Shown: one piece after another, positions 8,570-16,761 of the stretch | How positions within the stretch are numbered: the stretch's first letter is position 1 | Layout of the letters: each line of letters starts with the position of its first letter | Assembly (NCBI RefSeq): GCF_046159835.1 | Contig: NZ_JBJXCY010000001.1 | Span: 1,674,001-1,738,000, forward strand | Source of the DNA: JACKJK01 sp046159835 | GTDB lineage: Bacteria; Pseudomonadota; Alphaproteobacteria; Rhizobiales; Tepidamorphaceae | Direction of reading: 5' to 3' | DNA: 64,000 nt | Program-made: the position numbers and the translations under genes | Notes under the pieces: generated by a model | Seen by the model: the letters and a program-made list of their open reading frames with translations, nothing else | Databases searched by the model: none | What the model was told of the DNA's origin: nothing

Positions 8570-9822
8570 ACCGCTGCCCCGGCCTCGCCACCGCGGCACT
8601 CGTCGCGCCACACGGCGGCCAGCAACGTGCCCAGCACCACGCAGAAGAACCAGCCGACGCCGAAGATCTGGATCGGGCTGTTGAACGCCGACATGACCAG
8701 CATCTCGACCAATGCCGCTTGCCCGATAGCAGCCCACGGGCCTGCCGCCCAGAACGCGGATGCCAGCGCCCACCAGAGCCAAAGCAGCACCGCGACACCC
8801 AGCAGCCCGAAGGGAATGGCGAAAGCCAGCACCTGGTTGTGCGGATCACGCGGGCCGATGTCGTCGACCCGCTCGGTACCCGCGGAGTTTTCACGGTAGA
8901 GCTGTGCGATCGCCCCGGTACCGCCGCCAATCAGCGGATTTTCGGCGACGTATCCCAGCCCCTTGCGCCACAGAAACATGCGGATGCCGGAACTCGTCGG
9001 AAGGCCGGTCCTTTCGGAAAACGCGATCTCGGTTTCGATCGCATCGAATTTCTGGCGCACCTTCGGTGACGCGAAATAGAGGAGCGGCGCGGCGACCGCG
9101 ACCGCCACCACGGCAGCGACAACCCCGCGCCACCGAAAGGCCTGCACGCAACCAAGCGCCGCCAGCGCCAGAAGCATCAGGATGCCCGTACGAGACGGCG
9201 CGATGAAGACCACGTGCAGCACCAGCAGGACAGCTATGCCCGCCAACCCGGCCGCCAGCTCACGCTTCGCCGACCGCAACTGCAAAGCAAAGAGCGAAAA
9301 ACCGTATGCAGCCAGCGCCGCACCGGTGTTCATCAGCGTGTAGGTGCGCAGCGGAACCCCGGCGATCTCCGCGCTCTCTGGCCAGAATGGTGCGTCCGGC
9401 CAGACCGCGTGCAGGGTGGACAGCGCCAACAGGACGAGCAGGCCGGCCAGCGCTGACAGAAGCACGCGTTCCGGCCAGCGCCCGCGCGACAATGCCAGCG
9501 TCAGCGCCGGAATGAAAAGCAGCTTGAGATGCCCGGAGACATGCTTGCTCATATCGGGAAGCGTTGCGTCGCTCCAAAGCGTGCCCAGGGCAAACAGCGC
9601 AGCGAGAGCAGCCAGCGAGAGCACCAGCGGCTTGCGCCAGTGGAAGCGAAGTTTCTGGAAATCGCCGCGGAAACCGAACAGCAGCATGAAGACACCGGCG
9701 GCCAGCCCGGTTGCCGTCACCGAAAGCCACATGGCCGCCGCGAGCACCACCGCCACCCACTGGGTGGCGTTCCATTCCTGGGTGATGCGGCGCAGCCGCA
9801 AGGTGAGATTCAGGATCGACAA
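8554..9822 (-). CDS. O-antigen ligase/polymerase-like membrane protein (Wzy_C)
   Basis: A polytopic inner-membrane protein of about 422 residues and 10-12 predicted helices, resembling the O-antigen ligase (WaaL)/Wzy family that joins or polymerises undecaprenyl-linked glycans. Characteristic motifs are S-R-T-G-I-L in the middle of the chain, E-N-P-L-I-G-G-G-T-G, and D-P-H-N-Q-V before the last helices. No ATG start exists. A TTG at 9822 has GAGG five bases upstream and begins just before the first hydrophobic stretch; the alternative TTG at 9915 would overlap the SGNH gene by 46 bp. It probably acts on the glycan made with ManC and the glycosyltransferase nearby. Confidence 0.8.
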   Translation of the reverse strand: MSILNLTLRLRRITQEWNATQWVAVVLAAAMWLSVTATGLAAGVFMLLFGFRGDFQKLRFHWRKPLVLSLAALAALFALGTLWSDATLPDMSKHVSGHLKLLFIPALTLALSRGRWPERVLLSALAGLLVLLALSTLHAVWPDAPFWPESAEIAGVPLRTYTLMNTGAALAAYGFSLFALQLRSAKRELAAGLAGIAVLLVLHVVFIAPSRTGILMLLALAALGCVQAFRWRGVVAAVVAVAVAAPLLYFASPKVRQKFDAIETEIAFSERTGLPTSSGIRMFLWRKGLGYVAENPLIGGGTGAIAQLYRENSAGTERVDDIGPRDPHNQVLAFAIPFGLLGVAVLLWLWWALASAFWAAGPWAAIGQAALVEMLVMSAFNSPIQIFGVGWFFCVVLGTLLAAVWRDECRGGEAGAAVQSRP

Positions 9823-9869
9823 GCTGGCCTCGTTTCGATGGGTGGACCGGACGTTTCCGCGCCGCCGTG

Positions 9870-10580
9870 TCAGGGCCTCGCGCCATATAGCAGCGGACGA
9901 AGCGTGTCGATCCAAACCCGGTATCCGTCGGCGTTCAGGTGCAATCCGTCGTCGGTGTAGGCGGCTTTCAACGCGCCGCTCTCGTTCGCCATCACCGGCA
10001 GGAGATCGATCACCCGGTAGCCATACGATTGCGCCTGCATGACGATGAAGTCATTGAGCGGGGTCAATGTCTCCACCGTGAAGCTTCGCGGCCACGGGTC
10101 GGTGGTCGGCAGCACCTTGTGAACGTAGACCTCCGCGCCCGGCACCTCGCGGTGAATGCGCTCAAGCATCTTGGCGTAGAAAGCTTTCGCCTCATCGAAG
10201 TCGAGCGTCAGGTCGGAGAAATTCAAGTCATTGATCCCGACCATGATGAAGATCTTCTGGGGCTGGGCATGAAAAAGCTGGTGCACCCGGTAATAGATAT
10301 CCTGCGCCTGCGAGGCATCGACGCCGAAATTGGCAATGTCCAGGTCCTGAAACCAGTAGGGCCAGTGGCCTTCCGCGATCAGCGAATCGCCGATGAAGAT
10401 GATGTCGGAATGATGCCGGTCCATGCCCTCGATCTGGCGCTGGACGCGGAACTTATGTTCCTTCACCTCGGTTTTCTCACGGTGCCAGAAATAGCCGAAC
10501 GTGTAGACCACCCCCAGTCCGAGAAGGAGGTTCAACAGCACGGAAAACGCGAAGATTCGGCGAAATATTTTCAAAGACAC
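9870..10580 (-). CDS. SGNH/GDSL-family hydrolase with N-terminal membrane anchor
   Basis: A 236-residue esterase-like protein, probably anchored in the inner membrane with its catalytic domain in the periplasm. A hydrophobic helix spans residues 10-30. The four SGNH blocks are visible: block I I-F-I-G-D-S-L (Ser near residue 65), block III V-G-I-N-D-L, and block V D-G-L-H-L-N-A-D-G near the C-terminus with the catalytic Asp and His. Such proteins near polysaccharide genes often de-acetylate or acetylate sugars; that role is inferred. It starts at GTG, precedes the O-antigen-ligase-like gene on the same strand, and is divergent from the GT4 gene across 140 bp. Confidence 0.85.
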   Translation of the reverse strand: MSLKIFRRIFAFSVLLNLLLGLGVVYTFGYFWHREKTEVKEHKFRVQRQIEGMDRHHSDIIFIGDSLIAEGHWPYWFQDLDIANFGVDASQAQDIYYRVHQLFHAQPQKIFIMVGINDLNFSDLTLDFDEAKAFYAKMLERIHREVPGAEVYVHKVLPTTDPWPRSFTVETLTPLNDFIVMQAQSYGYRVIDLLPVMANESGALKAAYTDDGLHLNADGYRVWIDTLRPLLYGARP

Positions 10581-10720
10581 CTTAAATCGACCGTAACGGA
10601 AGAATGATTTGAACCGGAGCGAGCCTTTCCGAACCGCCTCGCTAACGCGCCACTGAAGGCTTTGCGCGCAGATTATTCAAGGGGTATGCCGGACTTGAGG
10701 AAGGCGACAGGGCGGACCGG

Positions 10721-11881
10721 ATGCGGGTTGGTTTCGACACGGCAATACTGGGTGGACAGGTGACCGGTGTCGGCACCTATACCCGCAACCTGTTGTTGGC
10801 GATGGCACAAGCCGACCCGAAGATGCGTTTCCGCGCCTTCGCAGGTTTGGGCTGGCGCGACTTCGACCCTTCAGGGTTGAAAGATGATCCCGCCTCCGCC
10901 CCCACAGGTGGCGGAACGCGCTCCCACCTGCGCCGCAACACCGTCCTGCGCAATGTCTGGCGGTCTGCGCGCGGCCTCACCTTCTCAAAAAGCTATGCGC
11001 GCCAGACGATCGATCTCTACCACGCCTTCGCCGCCGTGCCCCCGGCGACCATTCATGGGGGCAATGGCGCACCATCGATCCTGCTGATCCATGATGTCTC
11101 GCATATCCGTTGCCCGCAGCATCACCCGGCGGAACGGGTGAAGTGGCTGGAGCGCCTGCCTCGCGACATTTCCGAAGCCGCCTGCATCAACACGGTTTCG
11201 GAGTTCTCCCGCCGCGAGATCGCTGATGTCTATGACGTGGCAGCAGAGAAGATCGTCGTGACCCATCCCGGCGTGTCACAGGTCTACCGACCGGTGCCCC
11301 GCGCGAACTCCGCCGCCACGCTCGAGGCCTACGACCTCAAGCCGGGGCAGTTTTTCCTCAGCGTCGGCAGCCGGGAATCGCGCAAGAACCTGCCCGCGAT
11401 CCTCAAGGCCTATGCAAGTCTGCCGGAAGCTCTGCGCCGCACGCACCCTCTGGTGATCTGCGGGCCTATCGGCCCTGTCGGCTACAAGCTTCCCAAAGGC
11501 ACGCAGGAACTAGAGCGCAGCGGACAGGTTCGCGTCACTGGATATGCTACTGCCCGCGACCTGAGCTGTCTCTACAGCCAGGCCGCACTGTTCCTGTTCC
11601 CCTCCGTCTACGAGGGGTTCGGGATGCCACTTGCCGAGGCGCTGGCATGCGGCGCGCGCGTCGCCTGCTCCGATATCGAGCCGTTTCATGAGGTCGCCGG
11701 CGCGCATGCGAATTTCATCGCGCCTGACGACATCGACGGCTGGAGCGAAGCCATGCGCGACGCGGCGGAAACGGCGGTGGACAGCGTGCCCGTTCGCGCC
11801 GAGCGCGCAGCCCGAGGCCAGGGCTTCACCTGGGACAAGACCGCTTTCGCCACAATTGGAATGTACCGCAACGTTTCCTAG
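10721..11881 (+). CDS. GT4-family glycosyltransferase
   Basis: A 386-residue retaining glycosyltransferase of the GT4 family with a GT-B fold, expected to transfer a sugar (possibly mannose, given the adjacent manC) to a growing surface glycan in the cytoplasm. Visible features are the N-terminal V-T-G-V-G-T-Y-T-R-N-L-L loop, the S-V-G-S-R-E-S-R-K-N-L hinge region of the C-terminal domain, and the E-x7-E nucleotide-sugar motif in Y-E-G-F-G-M-P-L-A-E-A-L near residue 300. It stands alone on the plus strand, with 127 bp before the type I secretion genes. Donor and acceptor are not identifiable from sequence. Confidence 0.87.
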   Translation: MRVGFDTAILGGQVTGVGTYTRNLLLAMAQADPKMRFRAFAGLGWRDFDPSGLKDDPASAPTGGGTRSHLRRNTVLRNVWRSARGLTFSKSYARQTIDLYHAFAAVPPATIHGGNGAPSILLIHDVSHIRCPQHHPAERVKWLERLPRDISEAACINTVSEFSRREIADVYDVAAEKIVVTHPGVSQVYRPVPRANSAATLEAYDLKPGQFFLSVGSRESRKNLPAILKAYASLPEALRRTHPLVICGPIGPVGYKLPKGTQELERSGQVRVTGYATARDLSCLYSQAALFLFPSVYEGFGMPLAEALACGARVACSDIEPFHEVAGAHANFIAPDDIDGWSEAMRDAAETAVDSVPVRAERAARGQGFTWDKTAFATIGMYRNVS

Positions 11882-12008
11882 GACATCCGTGGCCGACCGC
11901 TTCAACCAGACCGCGCTGCTTTTGCACGCATGGGTTGATTAATCCGGTGTTAGTCGTGTCATGGTAGTCTGAATTTCAATATCAAGGATTCGGGAAGACC
12001 TCGGGACA

Positions 12009-13730
12009 ATGAACCTGCCGCGCACATTGTGGGATTCGCTGGGCGTTACGGGAAAGCTGCTGTCGGGACTGGCGGCTGTGTTTTTCTTCAGCTTCTTCGT
12101 GAACCTGCTCATCCTCGTCTCGCCGATCTACATGATGCAGGTCTTCGACCGCGTGCTGACAACCCAGCACCTCGAGACGCTCATCTATCTCAGCATGTTC
12201 GCGGGCATCGCCCTCATCGTGCTCGGCCTGCTGGACGGCGTGCGCGGTTACCTTCTCTCGCGCATCGGCGTGTTCTGGGACCAGACGCTGCGTTCCGACC
12301 TGCTTCGGTTGTCCATCGACGGGGCGCGGATGCCCGGTCGCGCGGTCGCAAACGTGCTGCAGGACCTGCAAACGGTTCGCCAGTTCGTCGCCTCCCCCGC
12401 AATCCTGCCGTTTCTGGATGCCCCGTGGACCCCGGCCTTCCTCTTCGTGATCTTCCTGCTGCACTGGTGGCTGGGGCTGCTGGCAACCGCTGCCGCGGTG
12501 CTGCTGTTCTCGCTTGCGCTTGCCAATGACAGGCTTTCGCGCCCCACTCTGGTGGAGGCCATGAAACAGCAGGGACACGTCAACCAGATGTCTGCCGCCT
12601 CGATCCGCAACGCGGACGTGGTCCATGCCATGGGCATGTTCGGCGCGCTGTCGCAGCGCCTGGAATTGGCCAATTCGCAGGCCTCCGCACTCCACGGCAA
12701 GGCAGCCGAGCGCAGTGCGCTCATCACCGCTTCGTCCAAGGCAATCCGCATCGGCGTGCAGGTCGCGATCCTCGGGCTTGGCGCATATCTCGTCGTGCTT
12801 GGTGAACTCTCCGCCGGCGGCATGATCGGCTCGTCCATCATCCTCGGCCGCGCGCTGGCGCCCATCGAGCAATCCATCAGCGGCTGGCGCAACTTCGTCG
12901 GCGCGCGCACCGCCTATCTCCGTATCCGCGAGCTGTGCCGGGCAGCCCCGGCCCCGCGCGAGGCCGTGCGCCTCCCCGCGCCGGACGGCAAGGTCAGCAT
13001 CGAGAATGCCGGCTACCGCGTCCCCGGCCGCGACAAGCCCGTTGTGCAGGGCGTGAAGATGGATATCGAGCCCGGCACGGTGGTCGCCATCGTCGGGCCC
13101 TCGGCCTCGGGAAAGAGCAGCCTGTGCCGCATGATCGTCGGTTCGTGGACGCCGATGGTCGGCAATATCCGTCTGGACGGCGCGGACATTTCGCAATGGA
13201 ACCAGGCCGATATCGGCCAGCATGTCGGCTACCTGCCGCAGTCGGTCGAACTGTTTGCCGGCAGCGTGAAGGACAACATCGCCCGCATGGGAAACCCGGA
13301 CGACGCCACCGTCGTCGAGGCCGCGCAGCTTGCCGGATGCCATGACCTGATCCTGCAGCTTCCCAATGGCTACGAGACTGATATCGGCGAAGCCGGTGCA
13401 TTTCTGTCCGGCGGCCAGCGCCAGCGCATCGGGCTTGCCCGCGCGCTCTACGGCAAGCCGAAGCTGATCGTACTGGATGAACCCAACTCCAATCTCGACC
13501 ATCTTGGCGAGCAGGCACTCGTCAACGCCATGAGCGAGATGAAGAAGATCGGATCGACGATCATCCTCGTCAGCCACCGCCTGACCATCTTCGGGCCGGT
13601 CGACAAGATCGCCGTGATGCAGGACGGGATGCTCGATCGCTACGACGACCGCGACGTCGTCATGCGCCAGCTTGCGCCGGGCCGAAACATCGAGAGCGCG
13701 AGGCCCGTCGTCCAGTCGGGCGTTGCGTGA
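12009..13730 (+). CDS. prsD: Type I secretion ABC transporter, permease/ATPase subunit (PrtD/PrsD type)
   Basis: A 573-residue half-transporter that forms the energised inner-membrane part of a type I secretion system. Residues 20-300 are a six-helix membrane domain. Residues 325-560 are the ATPase domain with Walker A GPSASGKSS, signature LSGGQRQRIGLARALYG, Walker B L-I-V-L-D-E-P and the switch histidine in L-V-S-H-R. The domain layout lacks the C39-like N-terminal region of HlyB and matches PrtD. In rhizobia PrsD/PrsE export RTX-type glycanases that trim exopolysaccharide, which fits the polysaccharide genes upstream. No obvious RTX substrate gene is adjacent. The HlyD adaptor gene follows after 16 bp. 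Confidence 0.9.
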   Translation: MNLPRTLWDSLGVTGKLLSGLAAVFFFSFFVNLLILVSPIYMMQVFDRVLTTQHLETLIYLSMFAGIALIVLGLLDGVRGYLLSRIGVFWDQTLRSDLLRLSIDGARMPGRAVANVLQDLQTVRQFVASPAILPFLDAPWTPAFLFVIFLLHWWLGLLATAAAVLLFSLALANDRLSRPTLVEAMKQQGHVNQMSAASIRNADVVHAMGMFGALSQRLELANSQASALHGKAAERSALITASSKAIRIGVQVAILGLGAYLVVLGELSAGGMIGSSIILGRALAPIEQSISGWRNFVGARTAYLRIRELCRAAPAPREAVRLPAPDGKVSIENAGYRVPGRDKPVVQGVKMDIEPGTVVAIVGPSASGKSSLCRMIVGSWTPMVGNIRLDGADISQWNQADIGQHVGYLPQSVELFAGSVKDNIARMGNPDDATVVEAAQLAGCHDLILQLPNGYETDIGEAGAFLSGGQRQRIGLARALYGKPKLIVLDEPNSNLDHLGEQALVNAMSEMKKIGSTIILVSHRLTIFGPVDKIAVMQDGMLDRYDDRDVVMRQLAPGRNIESARPVVQSGVA

Positions 13731-13746
13731 GCGGAGAGACAGGCCA

Positions 13747-15090
13747 ATGAGCATGATGTCGCTTGCCGCCGCCGATGCTGCGGCCCCAGCCAGCAACCGC
13801 CCTGCCCTGAGCACGCTCATCCGTGGCCCGTTCGGCTTCGGCCTGATCGTGGTGCTGTTGTTCTTTGTCGGCCTCGGCGGCTGGCTGATGATCGCGCCGC
13901 TTTCCAGCGCCGCCATCGCGCCTGGCATCGTCAGCCCTGAATCGGCACGCCAGACCGTCCAGCACCTTGAAGGTGGCATTGTGCGTGAAATGAATGTCAC
14001 GGAGGGCGACCTTGTCGAACCCGGCCAGTTGCTCGCCACGCTGGAGCCGACGCGCGCACGCGCTGAATTTGGTGCCCGCGAGCGACAGTGGGTGCGGCTG
14101 TCGGCCATCCGCCAGCGGCTGGAGGCCCATCAGGCCGGCGCGGAGGCACTCAGCTATTCCGGAGAAATCGCCGCGGTCGACGATCCGGACCTCGCCGCGT
14201 TCCGCGACAACCAGCTAAGTCTTTTCAGGACCCACCTGGAATCGCTCGACCAGCAGGAAAACATCTACGAATTGCAGATCATCCAGCTTGGCCAGGAAGC
14301 GGCCGCGCTCGACCGAGAAAACGCCGGTCGCAAGCGCCAGCTGGAGATCCTCGAAGAAGAGCTTGCCGACAAGGACGTACTGATGAAGCAGTCGCTGGTC
14401 CGCAAGCCCGAGATCTTCGCGCTCCAGCGCGCAGCCGCCGAGATCGATGCCGAAATCGCGGCGAACGACGCGGAAGCCGCGCAGGCCCGCGCCAAGATCG
14501 AGGAAACGAAGCTCGCCATCCTCCAGCTTCACAGCCAGTTTCTTGACCGCACCGCCGACCAGCTGATGCGGATCAATTCCGAGATCGCCCAGCTCGAACA
14601 GGGCATGATCGCCTCGCGCGACGTGCTCACACGCACGCAGATCATGAGTCCGGTCGCAGGTATCGTTCTCAACGTCCGCTTCAAGACGCCGGGTGCGGTG
14701 GTGAAGCCGGGCGAAGCGATCCTCGATATCGTGCCGGTGGGCGAGGAACTCGTCATCAACGCCGAACTTGCCCCGACCGATATCGACGTGGTGCATCCGG
14801 GGCTTGGCGCGCGCGTCCACCTCCTGCCGTATGTCAGCCGCTACACGCCCAATATCGAGGGCAAGGTGACGAAGGTCAGCGCCGACACGAAGGTCGATGA
14901 AAAGAGCGGCCGCCGCTTCTACGAGGTGCGCGTCGAGGTGCCCAAGGAAGAGATCGCCAAGATTCCGAACATCGAGCTGACGCCCGGCATGCCGGCGGAA
15001 GTGCTGATCCTCACCGGCCAGCGCACGGCATTCGAATACATCACCGAACCGATCGTCCGCTCGTTCCGCCGCGCCTTCCGCGAGGACTGA
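13747..15090 (+). CDS. prsE: Type I secretion periplasmic adaptor (HlyD/PrtE/PrsE family)
   Basis: A 447-residue membrane fusion protein linking the inner-membrane ABC exporter to a TolC-type channel. One membrane helix lies near residues 30-55. A lipoyl half-motif (Q-H-L-E-G-G-I-V near 75) is followed by a long coiled-coil region (about 115-280, rich in E, Q, L and R), then the second lipoyl half and beta-barrel (T-P-G-A-V-V-K-P-G-E). The frame stays open upstream to 13672, but the ATG at 13747 has a GGAGAG ribosome site 8-9 bases before it and avoids overlap with prsD. It ends 15 bp from the convergent MgtC-family gene. Confidence 0.9.
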   Translation: MSMMSLAAADAAAPASNRPALSTLIRGPFGFGLIVVLLFFVGLGGWLMIAPLSSAAIAPGIVSPESARQTVQHLEGGIVREMNVTEGDLVEPGQLLATLEPTRARAEFGARERQWVRLSAIRQRLEAHQAGAEALSYSGEIAAVDDPDLAAFRDNQLSLFRTHLESLDQQENIYELQIIQLGQEAAALDRENAGRKRQLEILEEELADKDVLMKQSLVRKPEIFALQRAAAEIDAEIAANDAEAAQARAKIEETKLAILQLHSQFLDRTADQLMRINSEIAQLEQGMIASRDVLTRTQIMSPVAGIVLNVRFKTPGAVVKPGEAILDIVPVGEELVINAELAPTDIDVVHPGLGARVHLLPYVSRYTPNIEGKVTKVSADTKVDEKSGRRFYEVRVEVPKEEIAKIPNIELTPGMPAEVLILTGQRTAFEYITEPIVRSFRRAFRED

Positions 15091-15105
15091 CCGGCCCTGT
15101 GACGG

Positions 15106-15579
15106 TCACAAGAAGCGCTTCTCGACGCCGCGCACCACGATCATGATGATCAGCACGATGACCGTCGCGATACCGGCAAGCACGTAGAACCCCGTGCCGC
15201 AGGCAACGCCGATGGCACCGGCCATCCACATGTTCGCGCCCGACGTCAGCCCGCGAATGCGTTCCTTTTCGCGGATGATCGCGCCGGCTGCCAGAAACGC
15301 GACACCTGCCGTCACCGCCTCTATGAGGCGGATGGGGTCGGCGTTCGCGCCATTCTCGTCGCTGACGGCATGGAACAGACTGATCGCGATGATGGCGAAG
15401 GCTGCCGAGGCAACCGAGATCAGCATGTGGGTCCTCAGCCCGGCACTGCGGTCGCGCATTTCGCGCTCGAAACCGACAACCGCCCCGGTCAATGCGGCAA
15501 GCCCAAGCCGAACCGTGACGACACCGGCGGTCGAAAGGCTGTTCATTTCGGTCAGTTCGGAAAAACTCGAAACCGGCAT
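15106..15579 (-). CDS. MgtC/SapB family membrane protein
   Basis: A 157-residue inner-membrane protein of the MgtC/SapB family, associated in other bacteria with magnesium limitation and survival in macrophages. Four or five hydrophobic helices are present, with the family motif G-A-V-V-G-F-E-R-E in the first third, then the D-R-S-A-G-L-R-T-H segment and E-A-V-T-A-G-V-A-F-L-A-A-G. It lacks the C-terminal soluble domain of full-length MgtC, as many short family members do. The frame is open up to 15669, but the ATG at 15579 is preceded by GAGAGGGA at good spacing, so that start was chosen. Its function here is unknown. Confidence 0.85.
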   Translation of the reverse strand: MPVSSFSELTEMNSLSTAGVVTVRLGLAALTGAVVGFEREMRDRSAGLRTHMLISVASAAFAIIAISLFHAVSDENGANADPIRLIEAVTAGVAFLAAGAIIREKERIRGLTSGANMWMAGAIGVACGTGFYVLAGIATVIVLIIMIVVRGVEKRFL

Positions 15580-15714
15580 CGCGTCGTCCCTCTCGGCTGA
15601 GTTGGCCACGCTGCGGGTTGCGCCGATAGGCGATGCGGCGTAAGCCCTCACGCATAATCGATAACCCACGAAAACGCACCTTGCGCGCGTTTGAACCTCA
15701 ACGCGGAAGCAGCC

Positions 15715-16410
15715 ATGTCGTTCGACAGAACCATCAAGATTGCCCCCTCAATCCTGTCTGCCGACTTCGCCGATTTCGGTCGCGAGATCGAGGCAATCGA
15801 GGCGCAGGGCGCCGACTGGGTGCACGTCGACGTGATGGATGGTCATTTCGTGCCGAACCTCACCTTTGGCCCGCCCGCCGTGAAGGCTTTCCGCCGCCAT
15901 GTGAAGACGGTGATGGACGTGCACCTGATGATCGCGCCCGTTGACCCGTATATCGACGCCTATGCCGAGGCCGGCGCGGACATCCTCACCGCCCATGTCG
16001 AAGCCGGTCCACACATCCACCGCACGCTGCAGGCAATCCGCGCTGCGGGCATGAAGGCAGGCGTCGCGATCAATCCCGGCACCCCGGCGCAGGCACTTGA
16101 GCATGTTCTTGACCTTGCCGACCTCGTCTGCGTGATGACGGTGAACCCGGGCTTCGGCGGACAGAAATTCATCGACATGTCGGAGAAGGTCCGCACGCTT
16201 CGCGAAATGATTGGCGACCGTCCGGTGCACATCGAGATCGATGGCGGCATGGACCCGCAGACCGCGCCGAAGATGGTCGATGCCGGGGCCGACGTGCTCG
16301 TTGCGGGGTCTGCCGTGTTCCAAGGCGGGTCGGTCGAGAAGGCTTCGGTCTATGGCGACAACATCCGCGCCATCCGCTCTGCCGCTGAAGGTGCCGCAAA
16401 AGCCGCATGA
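15715..16410 (+). CDS. rpe: Ribulose-phosphate 3-epimerase
   Basis: A 231-residue TIM-barrel enzyme interconverting ribulose-5-phosphate and xylulose-5-phosphate in the pentose phosphate and Calvin pathways. Family motifs are I-A-P-S-I-L-S-A-D-F at the N-terminus, V-D-V-M-D-G-H-F-V-P-N with metal-binding Asp and His, V-N-P-G-F-G-G-Q-K-F, and I-D-G-G-M. All catalytic and metal ligands seem present and the length is normal. A TTG at 15691 would add eight residues, but the ATG at 15715 follows a GGAAG site and fits homologue starts. It sits alone after the convergent MgtC-family gene, with 135 bp between their starts. Confidence 0.95.
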   Translation: MSFDRTIKIAPSILSADFADFGREIEAIEAQGADWVHVDVMDGHFVPNLTFGPPAVKAFRRHVKTVMDVHLMIAPVDPYIDAYAEAGADILTAHVEAGPHIHRTLQAIRAAGMKAGVAINPGTPAQALEHVLDLADLVCVMTVNPGFGGQKFIDMSEKVRTLREMIGDRPVHIEIDGGMDPQTAPKMVDAGADVLVAGSAVFQGGSVEKASVYGDNIRAIRSAAEGAAKAA

Positions 16411-16515
16411 CAAACACACTTCGGGGCAATTGAACATTATTCGACGCGGAATCCGCCGAAAAATGCCCTGAAGGTCTTGGTCTGATGTTCTGATTTGGTC
16501 GCTAGGCTCAAGGCC

Positions 16516-16692
16516 ATGAAGTACCTAGCTGCCCTATCCCTGCTGGTCGGCCTTCTGTCCGCGATCGACGTCGTCGCCTTCAACGGCGATATCGCCCGCG
16601 ACCTGCTTCGTGACGCGAAATACCAGGGGAACAAGTTCAGTGGTTCCGTTCGCCGCTACACGAAGCAGATCGAGGTGTCGCACGCCGGCTGA
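16516..16692 (+). CDS. Small hypothetical protein with N-terminal hydrophobic segment
   Basis: A 58-residue open frame beginning M-K-Y-L-A-A-L-S-L-L, with one hydrophobic segment (residues 3-22) that could be a signal peptide or membrane anchor, followed by a basic, polar tail (R-D-L-L-R-D-A-K). The ATG at 16516 is preferred over the GTG at 16495 because it starts directly at the hydrophobic segment. It lies about 100 bp downstream of rpe and ends 70 bp from the convergent allophanate hydrolase gene. No family was recognised. The reasonable start and clear segment structure favour a real gene, but the evidence is modest. Confidence 0.45.
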   Translation: MKYLAALSLLVGLLSAIDVVAFNGDIARDLLRDAKYQGNKFSGSVRRYTKQIEVSHAG

Positions 16693-16761
16693 GCGAAGAA
16701 CGCATTGCGTCGCTGAAACCGCAGCGATTGCGCGCTGCCGCATTGCTTGGCGCTGCGCGCT

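Noticed and set aside
11982..14108. 708-codon minus-strand open frame opposite prsD/prsE
   Set aside because: Its sequence is low-complexity and has no domain; prsD and prsE on the plus strand have complete motifs, so this is a shadow.
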